Part shown: positions 5,747 to 11,124 of the stretch, piece by piece
Layout: each line of letters begins with the position of its first letter
Position numbering within the stretch: the first letter of the stretch is position 1
Assembly (NCBI GenBank): GCA_013152615.1
Contig: JAADGA010000002.1
Location: 1-11,124 of the forward strand
Direction: 5' to 3'
From: Alphaproteobacteria bacterium
GTDB taxonomy: Bacteria > Pseudomonadota > Alphaproteobacteria > Sphingomonadales > Emcibacteraceae
DNA length: 11,124 nt
The notes under the pieces: model-generated
Told to the model about the DNA's origin: nothing
The model's input: only the letters and a program-made list of their open reading frames with translations
The model's database searches: none
Position numbers and translations under genes: made by a program

Positions 5747-6769
5747 ATGAAGACGATTGAACTGAGATCACCATATCTGATTTTCGTTGGTGATGCGGCC
5801 GAAGATTGCTATGCCAAAACCGGCTTTGGTCTGGTTCAGTGGCGGCGCGAGCTGTGTCAGGGTCAACTCAGCCTCGCCGGGGGCAGCGTCGATGTCGGGC
5901 TGCCGCCAATGACCCTGAAGCAGGCGGCAAGCTCTGGTGTTGGCTCGCTGATTATCGGCACTGCGGCCATTGGCGGCACTATCCCGGAGGGCTGGCTTGA
6001 TACATTGGTCGCGGCGGCAGATCTTGGCATCGACATTGTTGCCGGTGTTCATACCCGGCTGAATAATATTCCGCGGCTCAGCCGGGCAGCGGAGCGCTCG
6101 GGGGCGCGCCTGATTGATGTGCGGGTGCCACCAGCGGAACTGTCGGTAGGCACCGGCAGGAAAAGGCCGGGCAGACGGCTGCTGACGGTTGGTACCGATT
6201 GCGCCGTTGGCAAGAAATATAGCGCACTGGCGCTGGAACAAGCGCTGCACAAGGCGGGCATGAAGGCGACTTTCCGCGCCAGCGGCCAGACCGGCATCAT
6301 GATTGCCGGGGCCGGTATTCCCATTGATGCGGTGGTCGCGGATTTTATTTCGGGGGCGGCCGAGGCCCTGTCCCCTGATAACGACCCGGATCACTGGGAT
6401 GTGATTGAAGGTCAGGGCAGTATTTTTCACCCCGGTTACTGTGCGGTCAGCATGGGTCTTCTCGTCGGCTCGCAACCGGAGGCGTTTGTCGTCTGTCACG
6501 AGGCCGGAAGGACGCATATTCTGGGCTGGGATAATTTTAAACTGCCGTCGGTTGATGAGGTGATTGCGCGCACGCTTATCCTTGGCAGGCAGACAAATCC
6601 GGCGATCAGATGTGTCGGCGTCAGTGTCAATACATCGGCGCTTGCCCCGGAACAGAGCGAATCCTATCTCGCCGATCTGTCGGCAAGGGTCGGGCTGCCC
6701 TGTGTCGATCCGCTCCGGACCGGGACGGCGAAAATCATTGATTATATTAATCAACAGGGAATGACATGA
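5747..6769 (+). CDS. dgcN: DgcN, D-glutamate N-acetyltransferase (DUF1611 family)
   Basis: P-loop protein of the DUF1611 family. Members named DgcN acetylate D-glutamate, the first step of a D-amino acid catabolic route described in marine bacteria. A Walker-A-like motif, GTDCAVGKK, lies at residues 149-157. Other recognisable parts are RASGQTGIMIAG (177-188) and IEGQGSIFHPGYCAV (220-234). The N-terminal domain (about 1-140) carries LPPMTLKQA and GTAAIGGTIPEGW. The 340-residue length is normal. The start ATG has GAGGAA upstream. Its stop overlaps the dgcA start in ATGA, so the two are translationally coupled, as expected for enzymes of consecutive steps. The family name and adjacency to dgcA support the assignment; the exact amino-acid substrate is inferred. 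Confidence 0.9.
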   Translation: MKTIELRSPYLIFVGDAAEDCYAKTGFGLVQWRRELCQGQLSLAGGSVDVGLPPMTLKQAASSGVGSLIIGTAAIGGTIPEGWLDTLVAAADLGIDIVAGVHTRLNNIPRLSRAAERSGARLIDVRVPPAELSVGTGRKRPGRRLLTVGTDCAVGKKYSALALEQALHKAGMKATFRASGQTGIMIAGAGIPIDAVVADFISGAAEALSPDNDPDHWDVIEGQGSIFHPGYCAVSMGLLVGSQPEAFVVCHEAGRTHILGWDNFKLPSVDEVIARTLILGRQTNPAIRCVGVSVNTSALAPEQSESYLADLSARVGLPCVDPLRTGTAKIIDYINQQGMT

Positions 6770-7746
6770 GCAGGATAAGAATTGAAAAACACAGCTTTTC
6801 TTTCACGGCGCCTTTTGCCATTACCGGCTATGTCTTTACCGCCTCTGATACCGTCCGGGTGATTATTGAAGACGACGGTTTTGTTGGCCGTGGCGAGGCC
6901 ATTGGCGTTTATTATAACAATGAAACTGTGGATTCGATCGCGGCACAACTGCAGGGGATTATTGACGCCGGGGCAGCAGGTGTCAGCCGTGAGACGCTGC
7001 AAAGCCTGTTGCCGCCCGGCGGCGCGCGCAATGCGCTGGACTGTGCCATGTGGGACCTTGCGGCCAAGCGGGCGGGCAAGTCTGTCTGGCAACTGCTGAA
7101 CATCACCCCGAAGCCGCTGTCGTCGGTGGCGACCATCAGCATTGAAAGCCCCGACGTTATGGCCGAAGCCGCCAAAGAATTTGCCAGATACCGCAATCTG
7201 AAAATCAAACTTAATGCTGATGAGCCCATTATGCGGCTGGAGGCTGTGCGTGCGGCGCGGCCGGATGCCACCTTGATTGTCGATGTCAATCAGGGCTGGA
7301 CCTTTGAAGAACTTAAGGAATATACCCCCCGGGCCGCGCGGCTCGGGGTTGCCATGATCGAGCAGCCTTTGGCGCGTGGCGGCGATGAGATGCTCGAAGG
7401 CTATAAGTCAGCGGTGGCTTTGGGTGCGGATGAATCCTGCCTTGATGCCGCGGAATATGAAACCGCGAAGCGGCGTTACGATGTGATTAATATCAAGCTT
7501 GATAAATGCGGCGGTCTGACCGAAGCCCTGCAACTGGTGGCGCTGGCAAAAGGTGACGGCAAGGGCCTGATGATCGGCAATATGTGTGGCTCGTCGCTGT
7601 CGATGGCGCCCGCCTATGTCATCGGTCAATTCTGCCGCTTTGTTGACATTGATGGTCCGCTGTTTCTCCGGCAGGATATTGACCATGCCCTGCATTATGG
7701 TGACGGCGGGGTGGTTAGCATCCCGACGCCGCAATTATGGGGATAA
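6766..7746 (+). CDS. dgcA: DgcA, N-acetyl-D-glutamate racemase (enolase superfamily)
   Basis: Enolase-superfamily enzyme of the dipeptide-epimerase branch; as DgcA it would convert N-acetyl-D-Glu to N-acetyl-L-Glu. Catalytic features are complete: the KxK pair K146/K148 (NLKIKLN), metal ligands D173 (IVDVNQGW), E199 (MIEQP) and D222 (GADES), and the lysine-rich INIKLDKCGG (K244/K247) for the opposite-face acid/base. D294-x-D296 (VDIDGPLF) also matches the DxD that dipeptide epimerases use to hold a substrate ammonium group, so an L-Ala-D/L-Glu epimerase is the main alternative. Coupling to dgcN by a 4-bp overlap favours DgcA. The length of 326 residues is normal and the N-terminal capping domain is intact. 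Confidence 0.88.
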   Translation: MSRIRIEKHSFSFTAPFAITGYVFTASDTVRVIIEDDGFVGRGEAIGVYYNNETVDSIAAQLQGIIDAGAAGVSRETLQSLLPPGGARNALDCAMWDLAAKRAGKSVWQLLNITPKPLSSVATISIESPDVMAEAAKEFARYRNLKIKLNADEPIMRLEAVRAARPDATLIVDVNQGWTFEELKEYTPRAARLGVAMIEQPLARGGDEMLEGYKSAVALGADESCLDAAEYETAKRRYDVINIKLDKCGGLTEALQLVALAKGDGKGLMIGNMCGSSLSMAPAYVIGQFCRFVDIDGPLFLRQDIDHALHYGDGGVVSIPTPQLWG

Positions 7747-7813
7747 CACATAATTCCCGACGGTTGATCTGCTATCGGGACGGGTCGAATATAACAATTC
7801 CGGGACGTAAGGG

Positions 7814-8923
7814 ATGAGTTCATTCTATCAAAAATATCTGTTGCCGGGCCTGGTCTTTCAGGGGGTGGTGATCGGTGGCGGCTATGCCACCGGGCGGGAA
7901 CTGGTTGAGTTTTTCCTGCCCCACGGCCCGATTGGCGGTTTGCTGTCCATGGGGGTCGCGGCCCTGATCTGGAGTTGCGTCATGGCCGTATCCTTTGAAC
8001 TCTGCCGGATGACCCGCAGTTATGACTACAAATCATTTTTTAAACAGTTGCTGGGCCGTTTCTGGTTCCTGTTCGAGATTCTGCTGCTGGTGCTGATGGT
8101 TGTCGTGCTCTCGGTAATCGGCGCGGCGGCGGGGGCGATTAGCCGAAATCTGTTTGCTACCTCCACCCTGACCGGGACGGCAGGCCTGCTGGTGGCGATA
8201 GGGATTCTGACATTTTACGGCAGTCGTATCATTGAACAGTTTATGGGTGTCTGGTCGATTTTGCTGTATTTATGCTATTTCGCGCTGGTTGTGCTCGCTT
8301 TTTTCGCGTTTGGCAGGGATATTCAGACCAGCTATAAAATGGCGACAATACATTCAGGGTGGATTCTGGACGGATTTCGCTACGCCGGCTATAATCTGGC
8401 CACAGTACCGGCGGTGTTTTTCTGTCTCACCCATATCACCCGCCGTCGGGAGGCAATTTCGGCCGGCCTGCTGGCGGGGCTGATCGGCATGTCGCCGGCG
8501 GTATTTTTATTTGTTGCCATGATGGGACAATATCCGGAAATTGGCCGGGAAGTCATCCCGAGTACTGCGCTGCTTTCCCGGATCGGACTGCCGTGGTTTT
8601 CCGTTCTGTTTCAGGTGGTGCTGCTTGGCACGCTGGTGCAAACCGGGGTTGGCTTGATTCATGCGGTCAATCAACGGATCGCGGCAACGCTCCATGACCG
8701 GGGAAAGCCAATGCCGGAAGCGGTCCGTCCGGTGGTGGCGCTTGCACTATTGCTGATCGCACTGCTTCTGGCTTCCGCATTTGGTCTGGTGAAGCTGATC
8801 GCCGATGGCTATGGCCTGTTGACATTTGGCTTCATCGCTGTTTTTGTTATCCCGGCCCTCACCATCGGACCCTATAAAATTATCCGGAATAATATTAATG
8901 ACGCTGCTGAAAGGCGGGAGTAG
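7814..8923 (+). CDS. YkvI-like membrane protein, candidate amino-acid permease
   Basis: Polytopic inner-membrane protein of 369 residues with about ten hydrophobic helices, similar to YkvI-type proteins distantly related to LeuT/APC-fold amino-acid transporters. The N-terminal FQGVVIGGGYATGRELVEFF (about residues 15-34) is the family hallmark; an unwound glycine-rich first helix of this sort often contacts substrate. It follows dgcA by 67 bp on the same strand, with a GTAAGGG-like ribosome site close to its ATG. The gap has only a weak stem (TCCCGA/TCGGGA, 7755-7760 with 7775-7780), so it is probably part of the dgcN operon. The context suggests uptake of D-glutamate or a related D-amino acid. 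That role is inferred, as YkvI substrates are not known to me. Confidence 0.85.
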   Translation: MSSFYQKYLLPGLVFQGVVIGGGYATGRELVEFFLPHGPIGGLLSMGVAALIWSCVMAVSFELCRMTRSYDYKSFFKQLLGRFWFLFEILLLVLMVVVLSVIGAAAGAISRNLFATSTLTGTAGLLVAIGILTFYGSRIIEQFMGVWSILLYLCYFALVVLAFFAFGRDIQTSYKMATIHSGWILDGFRYAGYNLATVPAVFFCLTHITRRREAISAGLLAGLIGMSPAVFLFVAMMGQYPEIGREVIPSTALLSRIGLPWFSVLFQVVLLGTLVQTGVGLIHAVNQRIAATLHDRGKPMPEAVRPVVALALLLIALLLASAFGLVKLIADGYGLLTFGFIAVFVIPALTIGPYKIIRNNINDAAERRE

Positions 8924-8930
8924 CCGACAA

Positions 8931-8968
8931 GAGAAGATGCTCCTGCCCGGGCGTCCCTAGTCCTTCTC
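8931..8968. terminator. Possible bidirectional terminator hairpin between convergent genes
   Basis: GAGAAG (8931-8936) and CTTCTC (8963-8968) form six-base arms around an inner GCCCGGGC palindrome. They lie where the ykvI-like gene and the UPF0434 gene converge, and the right arm overlaps the last codons of the latter. There is no T-run, so it is a weak candidate. Confidence 0.25.
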
Positions 8969-9151
8969 AATCTCCCGCGCTTCTTCCACCAGCATGATCG
9001 GGATGCCGTCGCGGACCGGGAAGGCCAGACCGGCTTTGTCACTGATCAACTCCCCGGCTTTATCATCATAGCGCAACGTGGTTTTGGTTAACGGGCAGGC
9101 CAATATCTCCAATAGTCGGGGATCAACCTTGTTTATAGTGTCATTGGGCAT
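8957..9151 (-). CDS. UPF0434/Trm112-like small protein
   Basis: A 64-residue protein of the YcaR/UPF0434 (Trm112p-like, PF03966) family. It shows [14 protein letters not shown] (residues 13-26), [19 protein letters not shown] (41-59) and an acidic tail. Trm112 proteins support methyltransferases in eukaryotes and archaea; the bacterial role is unclear. Only C19 remains of the zinc-type cysteines, which from memory is common in alphaproteobacterial members. ATG at 9149-9151 is preferred over an upstream start at 9220, because AGGAT precedes it and the family begins here; the longer frame would add 23 residues overlapping the LON gene. It follows the LON-domain gene by 19 bp as the last gene of the operon. 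Confidence 0.9.
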   Translation of the reverse strand: MPNDTINKVDPRLLEILACPLTKTTLRYDDKAGELISDKAGLAFPVRDGIPIMLVEEAREIEKD

Positions 9152-9170
9152 AAATATTATCCTGTATATT

Positions 9171-9917
9171 CTATTGCAGTGTTTTTTTCGGGTGGTGTGG
9201 CCCGTTGCCGCAAAGGTCAAATTCCATCATCCTGAGCATCAGGTCAATGCGGTCCGCCAGGGCGACCGTTTCCAGCAGCGCCTGCTTTTCTGCCGCGCCA
9301 AAGGGGCATATCATCGCCAGCATATTGACCAGTTCCTCGTCGCAGATTTTTTCCAGAAATTGCCACTCCGCGATAATATTATTGCGCTTCAGATATTTTT
9401 GTACGGTCAGAACCAGTTGTTGTCGCGGGATATCCACAGATATGAACGGATGCGCGCAATCCGTACCGAAGCGGTCGTAACAGACCCGCATTTTACGGAA
9501 AGTCTGGGTCCCGGGCAATTCCTCGATAATATCATAGCGGCTGAGCCCGGTCAGTAAAAGCATCAGCCCGCCAGCCTTGTTTTCCTTAAGGTCGGAAATC
9601 ATGCCAACACAGCCGGTGGTATAAAGCGGCCGCTTACGCCGGGCGGTTCCCAACTGGTCATTGCCGTCCTGCGGCTGCCGGGCGGGCAGGGCCGGCTGAA
9701 TCATGCCGACAAGGCCGTTTTTCTCCCGGGCATAATAGACCATATCGAGGTAACGGGATTCGAAAATATTTAACGGCAGATGTCCCTTGGGCAACAGTAA
9801 TGCGCCAGTAAGCGGAAAAACCGGTAATATTTCCGGCAATTGTTCCAATCCGAATAATGTCATCTTTCCGGTTGATGCTCCATAGTCATGGCGGTCACTC
9901 AGGGTCATGGCGGTCAT
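9171..9917 (-). CDS. LON substrate-binding (PUA-like) domain protein
   Basis: Stand-alone protein with the N-terminal domain of Lon protease (PF02190) and no ATPase or protease part. The domain begins at [30 protein letters not shown] (about residues 31-60) and runs through GCVGMISDL and [12 protein letters not shown], then a helical C-terminal part. Its function is not established; in Lon this domain recognises substrates, so handling of unfolded protein with the neighbouring chaperedoxin is plausible. The longest start, ATG 9915-9917, abuts the chaperedoxin stop (TGAATG) and lacks a Shine-Dalgarno sequence. ATG at 9861-9863 ([14 protein letters not shown]) matches the usual family start better and may be the real one, especially because the intervening segment contains a 19-bp tandem duplication. 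Confidence 0.88.
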   Translation of the reverse strand: MTAMTLSDRHDYGASTGKMTLFGLEQLPEILPVFPLTGALLLPKGHLPLNIFESRYLDMVYYAREKNGLVGMIQPALPARQPQDGNDQLGTARRKRPLYTTGCVGMISDLKENKAGGLMLLLTGLSRYDIIEELPGTQTFRKMRVCYDRFGTDCAHPFISVDIPRQQLVLTVQKYLKRNNIIAEWQFLEKICDEELVNMLAMICPFGAAEKQALLETVALADRIDLMLRMMEFDLCGNGPHHPKKTLQ

Positions 9918-9922
9918 TCAGG
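9885..9922. repeat. 19-bp tandem duplication at the cnoX-LON gene junction
   Basis: GTCATGGCGGTCAYTCAGG is present twice back to back (9885-9903 and 9904-9922), with one mismatch (C at 9898, T at 9917). It spans the chaperedoxin stop codon and the first codons of the LON-domain frame. Because 19 is not a multiple of three, the duplication changes which upstream ATG is in frame with the LON domain. Confidence 0.9.
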
Positions 9923-10844
9923 AAAAAAGTATGCTCGATAATTTCTTGCGTATCATCACGGTAAAAGCATCCTGAGGACCGGTTATGTCAAAAATTTTCA
10001 CCAGTTGCTTACGTGCGCCGTCATCATTCCAGCCCCGGTCGCGGCTAACTATTTCCAGCAAATGATCCGCTGCCGCCTCTCTCTCCCCCTTCGACCACAG
10101 CATCAGCGCGAGATCAAACCGGGCCTGATGATTATTTTCGTCGGCCAGAACCGCCTGTTCCAGCGTTGCCCTGTCATCAAGCCCCGAAAATTGCTGCACC
10201 AGATCAAGCGCCGCCCGGGCCGCCTGAATTTCCGGGTGGGAGTCATGTTGTTTCGGGATATTGGCGAGGACGGCGGCGGCATTCTCCAGATCATCCAGCT
10301 TGATCAGGCATTGGGCCATTCCGGCGAGGGCGGTGATATTTTCCGCCTCGGTCTGCAAAATGGTGGAATATAACGTGCTTGCCCCGGAGTAATCGCCGTT
10401 TTCAAACAGGTTTGCCGCCTGCTCAGTCAGCTGCTCTATGGGGGAGGGCTGTATTTCCGGGATAAAGCGACCGATAAATTGCTTGATCTCCGCTTCTGAT
10501 TTCAGTCCGGTGAAAGCATCGACCGGGCGCTGATCGGCAAAGACCACCACGGTTGGCACCGACTGAATTTTCATCTGGGCGGCCAGTTGCTGATTTTTAT
10601 CAAAATCAATCCGAACCATATGGATCGCCCCCCCGGCCCGGGTGATGACCTTTTCCAGCAGCGGGGTGAGCTGTTTACAGCTTTCCGACCAGCTGGTATA
10701 AAAACTGACCAGCACCGGGATTGCTGCCGATTTCTCAATCACATCCGCCATAAAGCCGGACATATCAATATCCTTGATTATGGCCTCATTCGGTCCTGCC
10801 GCCCCGGCGTTTCCCCCGCCACCTGAACCCTCGAATTCCTGCAT
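9918..10844 (-). CDS. cnoX: CnoX/YbbN-like chaperedoxin (thioredoxin fold plus TPRs)
   Basis: A 308-residue cytoplasmic protein with a thioredoxin domain (about residues 20-130) and a C-terminal TPR region (about 135-290, TPR_19/TPR_20 type). This is the layout of CnoX (YbbN), a holdase that protects substrates and hands them to GroEL. The thioredoxin active site reads WSESC (52-56): the first cysteine is serine (S53) and only C56 remains, while the cis-proline motif SVPT is kept. Ordinary dithiol-disulfide reduction is therefore unlikely, though C56 could form mixed disulfides. E. coli CnoX also has an SxxC motif. A glycine-rich linker (SGGGGNAGAAG, 7-17) follows the start. ATG at 10842-10844 has GAGG about 7 nt upstream. 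It is the first gene of a three-gene operon. Confidence 0.9.
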   Translation of the reverse strand: MQEFEGSGGGGNAGAAGPNEAIIKDIDMSGFMADVIEKSAAIPVLVSFYTSWSESCKQLTPLLEKVITRAGGAIHMVRIDFDKNQQLAAQMKIQSVPTVVVFADQRPVDAFTGLKSEAEIKQFIGRFIPEIQPSPIEQLTEQAANLFENGDYSGASTLYSTILQTEAENITALAGMAQCLIKLDDLENAAAVLANIPKQHDSHPEIQAARAALDLVQQFSGLDDRATLEQAVLADENNHQARFDLALMLWSKGEREAAADHLLEIVSRDRGWNDDGARKQLVKIFDITGPQDAFTVMIRKKLSSILFS

Positions 10845-10874
10845 ATAACAACCTCGTTTAATTATTTGATTTTC

Positions 10875-10902
10875 AGTATAGCCCCAAACGATCTATTATC
10901 AA
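10875..10902 (-). promoter_or_regulatory. Predicted promoter of the cnoX-LON-UPF0434 operon
   Basis: On the minus strand, TTGATA (10902-10897) and TATACT (10880-10875) are separated by 16 bp. Both hexamers are close to the sigma70 consensus. The start would fall near 10868, giving a leader of about 24 nt that carries the GAGG ribosome site of cnoX. Confidence 0.65.
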
Positions 10903-10951
10903 AACCCGTAATGAAAGACCCGGATTTATGCCTTGTGGCGGCATGGTGAAT

Positions 10952-10973
10952 ACTGGTAATTGATTTTACCGGT
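10952..10973. promoter_or_regulatory. Inverted repeat ACTGGTAA-TTGATT-TTACCGGT
   Basis: Eight-base arms (10952-10959 and 10966-10973) with one mismatch, which is a G-U pair in RNA, and a 6-bp spacer. It lies between the cnoX promoter and the tRNA promoter. It may be an operator or part of a transcribed structure; no function can be assigned. Confidence 0.35.
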
Positions 10974-11003
10974 TTGCGGGGAAAACGCCAGCGAAGGCCG
11001 CCG

Positions 11004-11052
11004 AATATTTTTTTTAGATTACCCTTGATTTTGGGAGGGTAATGGCTATTAT
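11004..11052 (+). promoter_or_regulatory. Predicted tRNA promoter with UP element
   Basis: TTGATT (11025-11030) and TATTAT (11047-11052) are 16 bp apart. Immediately upstream, 11004-11020 is A/T-rich with a run of eight T's, as expected for an UP element contacted by the RNA polymerase alpha subunit. The bases after the -10 are GC-rich (CCGGCGC), a discriminator type associated with stringent control of stable RNA genes. A 7-bp inverted repeat, ATTACCC (11018-11024) and GGGTAAT (11037-11043), brackets the -35 box. Confidence 0.65.
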
Positions 11053-11092
11053 CCGGCGCACAGTCCCTGTTTATGGTCTGAAAATTTGGAAT

Positions 11093-11124
11093 GCGGGCGT
11101 AGCTCAGGGGTAGAGCATAACCTT
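11093..11124 (+). tRNA. 5' part of a tRNA gene, probably tRNA-Gly(GCC)
   Basis: The 32 visible bases fold as the first part of a tRNA: acceptor strand GCGGGCG, TA linker, D arm with GCTC and GAGC stems around AGGGGTA, then A and the 5' anticodon stem TAACC followed by TT. The window ends at about tRNA position 33, just before the anticodon, so the anticodon itself is not seen. The sequence closely matches the 5' half of bacterial tRNA-Gly(GCC) as I know it; the isotype is therefore inferred. Confidence 0.88.

Noticed and set aside
7755..7780. TCCCGA/TCGGGA stem between dgcA and the ykvI-like gene
   Set aside because: Six base pairs with a 14-nt loop and no T-run are too weak to call a terminator or to split the operon.
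8957..9220. Longer form of the UPF0434 protein starting at 9220
   Set aside because: The extra 23 residues overlap the LON-domain gene, lack family similarity, and a well-placed AGGAT supports the ATG at 9149-9151.
10937..11016. Intrinsic terminator or small RNA ending in the T-run near 11008-11015
   Set aside because: GGCGGC at about 10937 could pair with GCCGCC at about 10999 ahead of the T-run, but no plus-strand gene or promoter feeds it, and the T-run fits better as the UP element of the tRNA promoter.

Overview
The window looks like a chromosomal segment of a moderately GC-rich alphaproteobacterium. The taxonomic clues are an Alph_Pro_TM (TIGR02186) protein, which is a largely alphaproteobacterial family, and a chaperedoxin / LON-domain / UPF0434 gene trio that is common in that class. 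No phage, transposase, CRISPR or defence gene was recognised. Ten protein genes and part of one tRNA gene are supported.

Layout. (1) 1-1880, minus strand: a MerR-type regulator followed 18 bp later by a DmdC/FadE-like acyl-CoA dehydrogenase. The pair is read from a promoter that contains a perfect 16-bp palindrome. The dehydrogenase is broken at the window edge, where the first 67 bp exactly copy positions 497-563. (2) 1885-2205: a gene-poor stretch with a GC-rich hairpin, an 11-bp tandem repeat and a 12-bp tandem repeat. (3) 2206-4726, plus strand: a TauE/SafE (TSUP) anion permease, an Alph_Pro_TM envelope protein and a CcdA-type thiol-electron conduit, probably one transcription unit. (4) 4778-8923: a GntR/FCD regulator (minus) facing a plus-strand operon of dgcN, dgcA and a YkvI-type permease. 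This reads as an N-acetylation-dependent D-glutamate (D-amino acid) catabolic locus with its own regulator and candidate transporter. (5) 8957-10902, minus strand: a CnoX/YbbN-like chaperedoxin, a LON substrate-binding-domain protein and a UPF0434/Trm112-like protein in one operon with a clear sigma70-like promoter. (6) 10903-11124: a short intergenic region with a strong-looking promoter for a tRNA gene, probably tRNA-Gly, which the window cuts off just before its anticodon.

How the genes work together. The MerR regulator probably controls acyl-CoA catabolism by binding the palindrome in its own promoter. In the D-glutamate locus, DgcN would acetylate D-Glu, DgcA would racemise the N-acetyl product, and the YkvI protein would carry the substrate. 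The deacetylase needed to release L-Glu is not in the window. The TSUP / Alph_Pro_TM / CcdA group suggests linked sulfur-anion transport and periplasmic thiol redox chemistry, but its substrate cannot be read from sequence.

Most unusual points: the duplicated, frame-breaking 67 bp at the left edge; a 12-bp tandem repeat that reads as a basic tetrapeptide repeat running into the permease gene; a GntR/FCD regulator that appears to lack all the usual metal-binding histidines; a chaperedoxin with SxxC in place of CxxC; and a 19-bp tandem duplication across the chaperedoxin/LON-protein junction.
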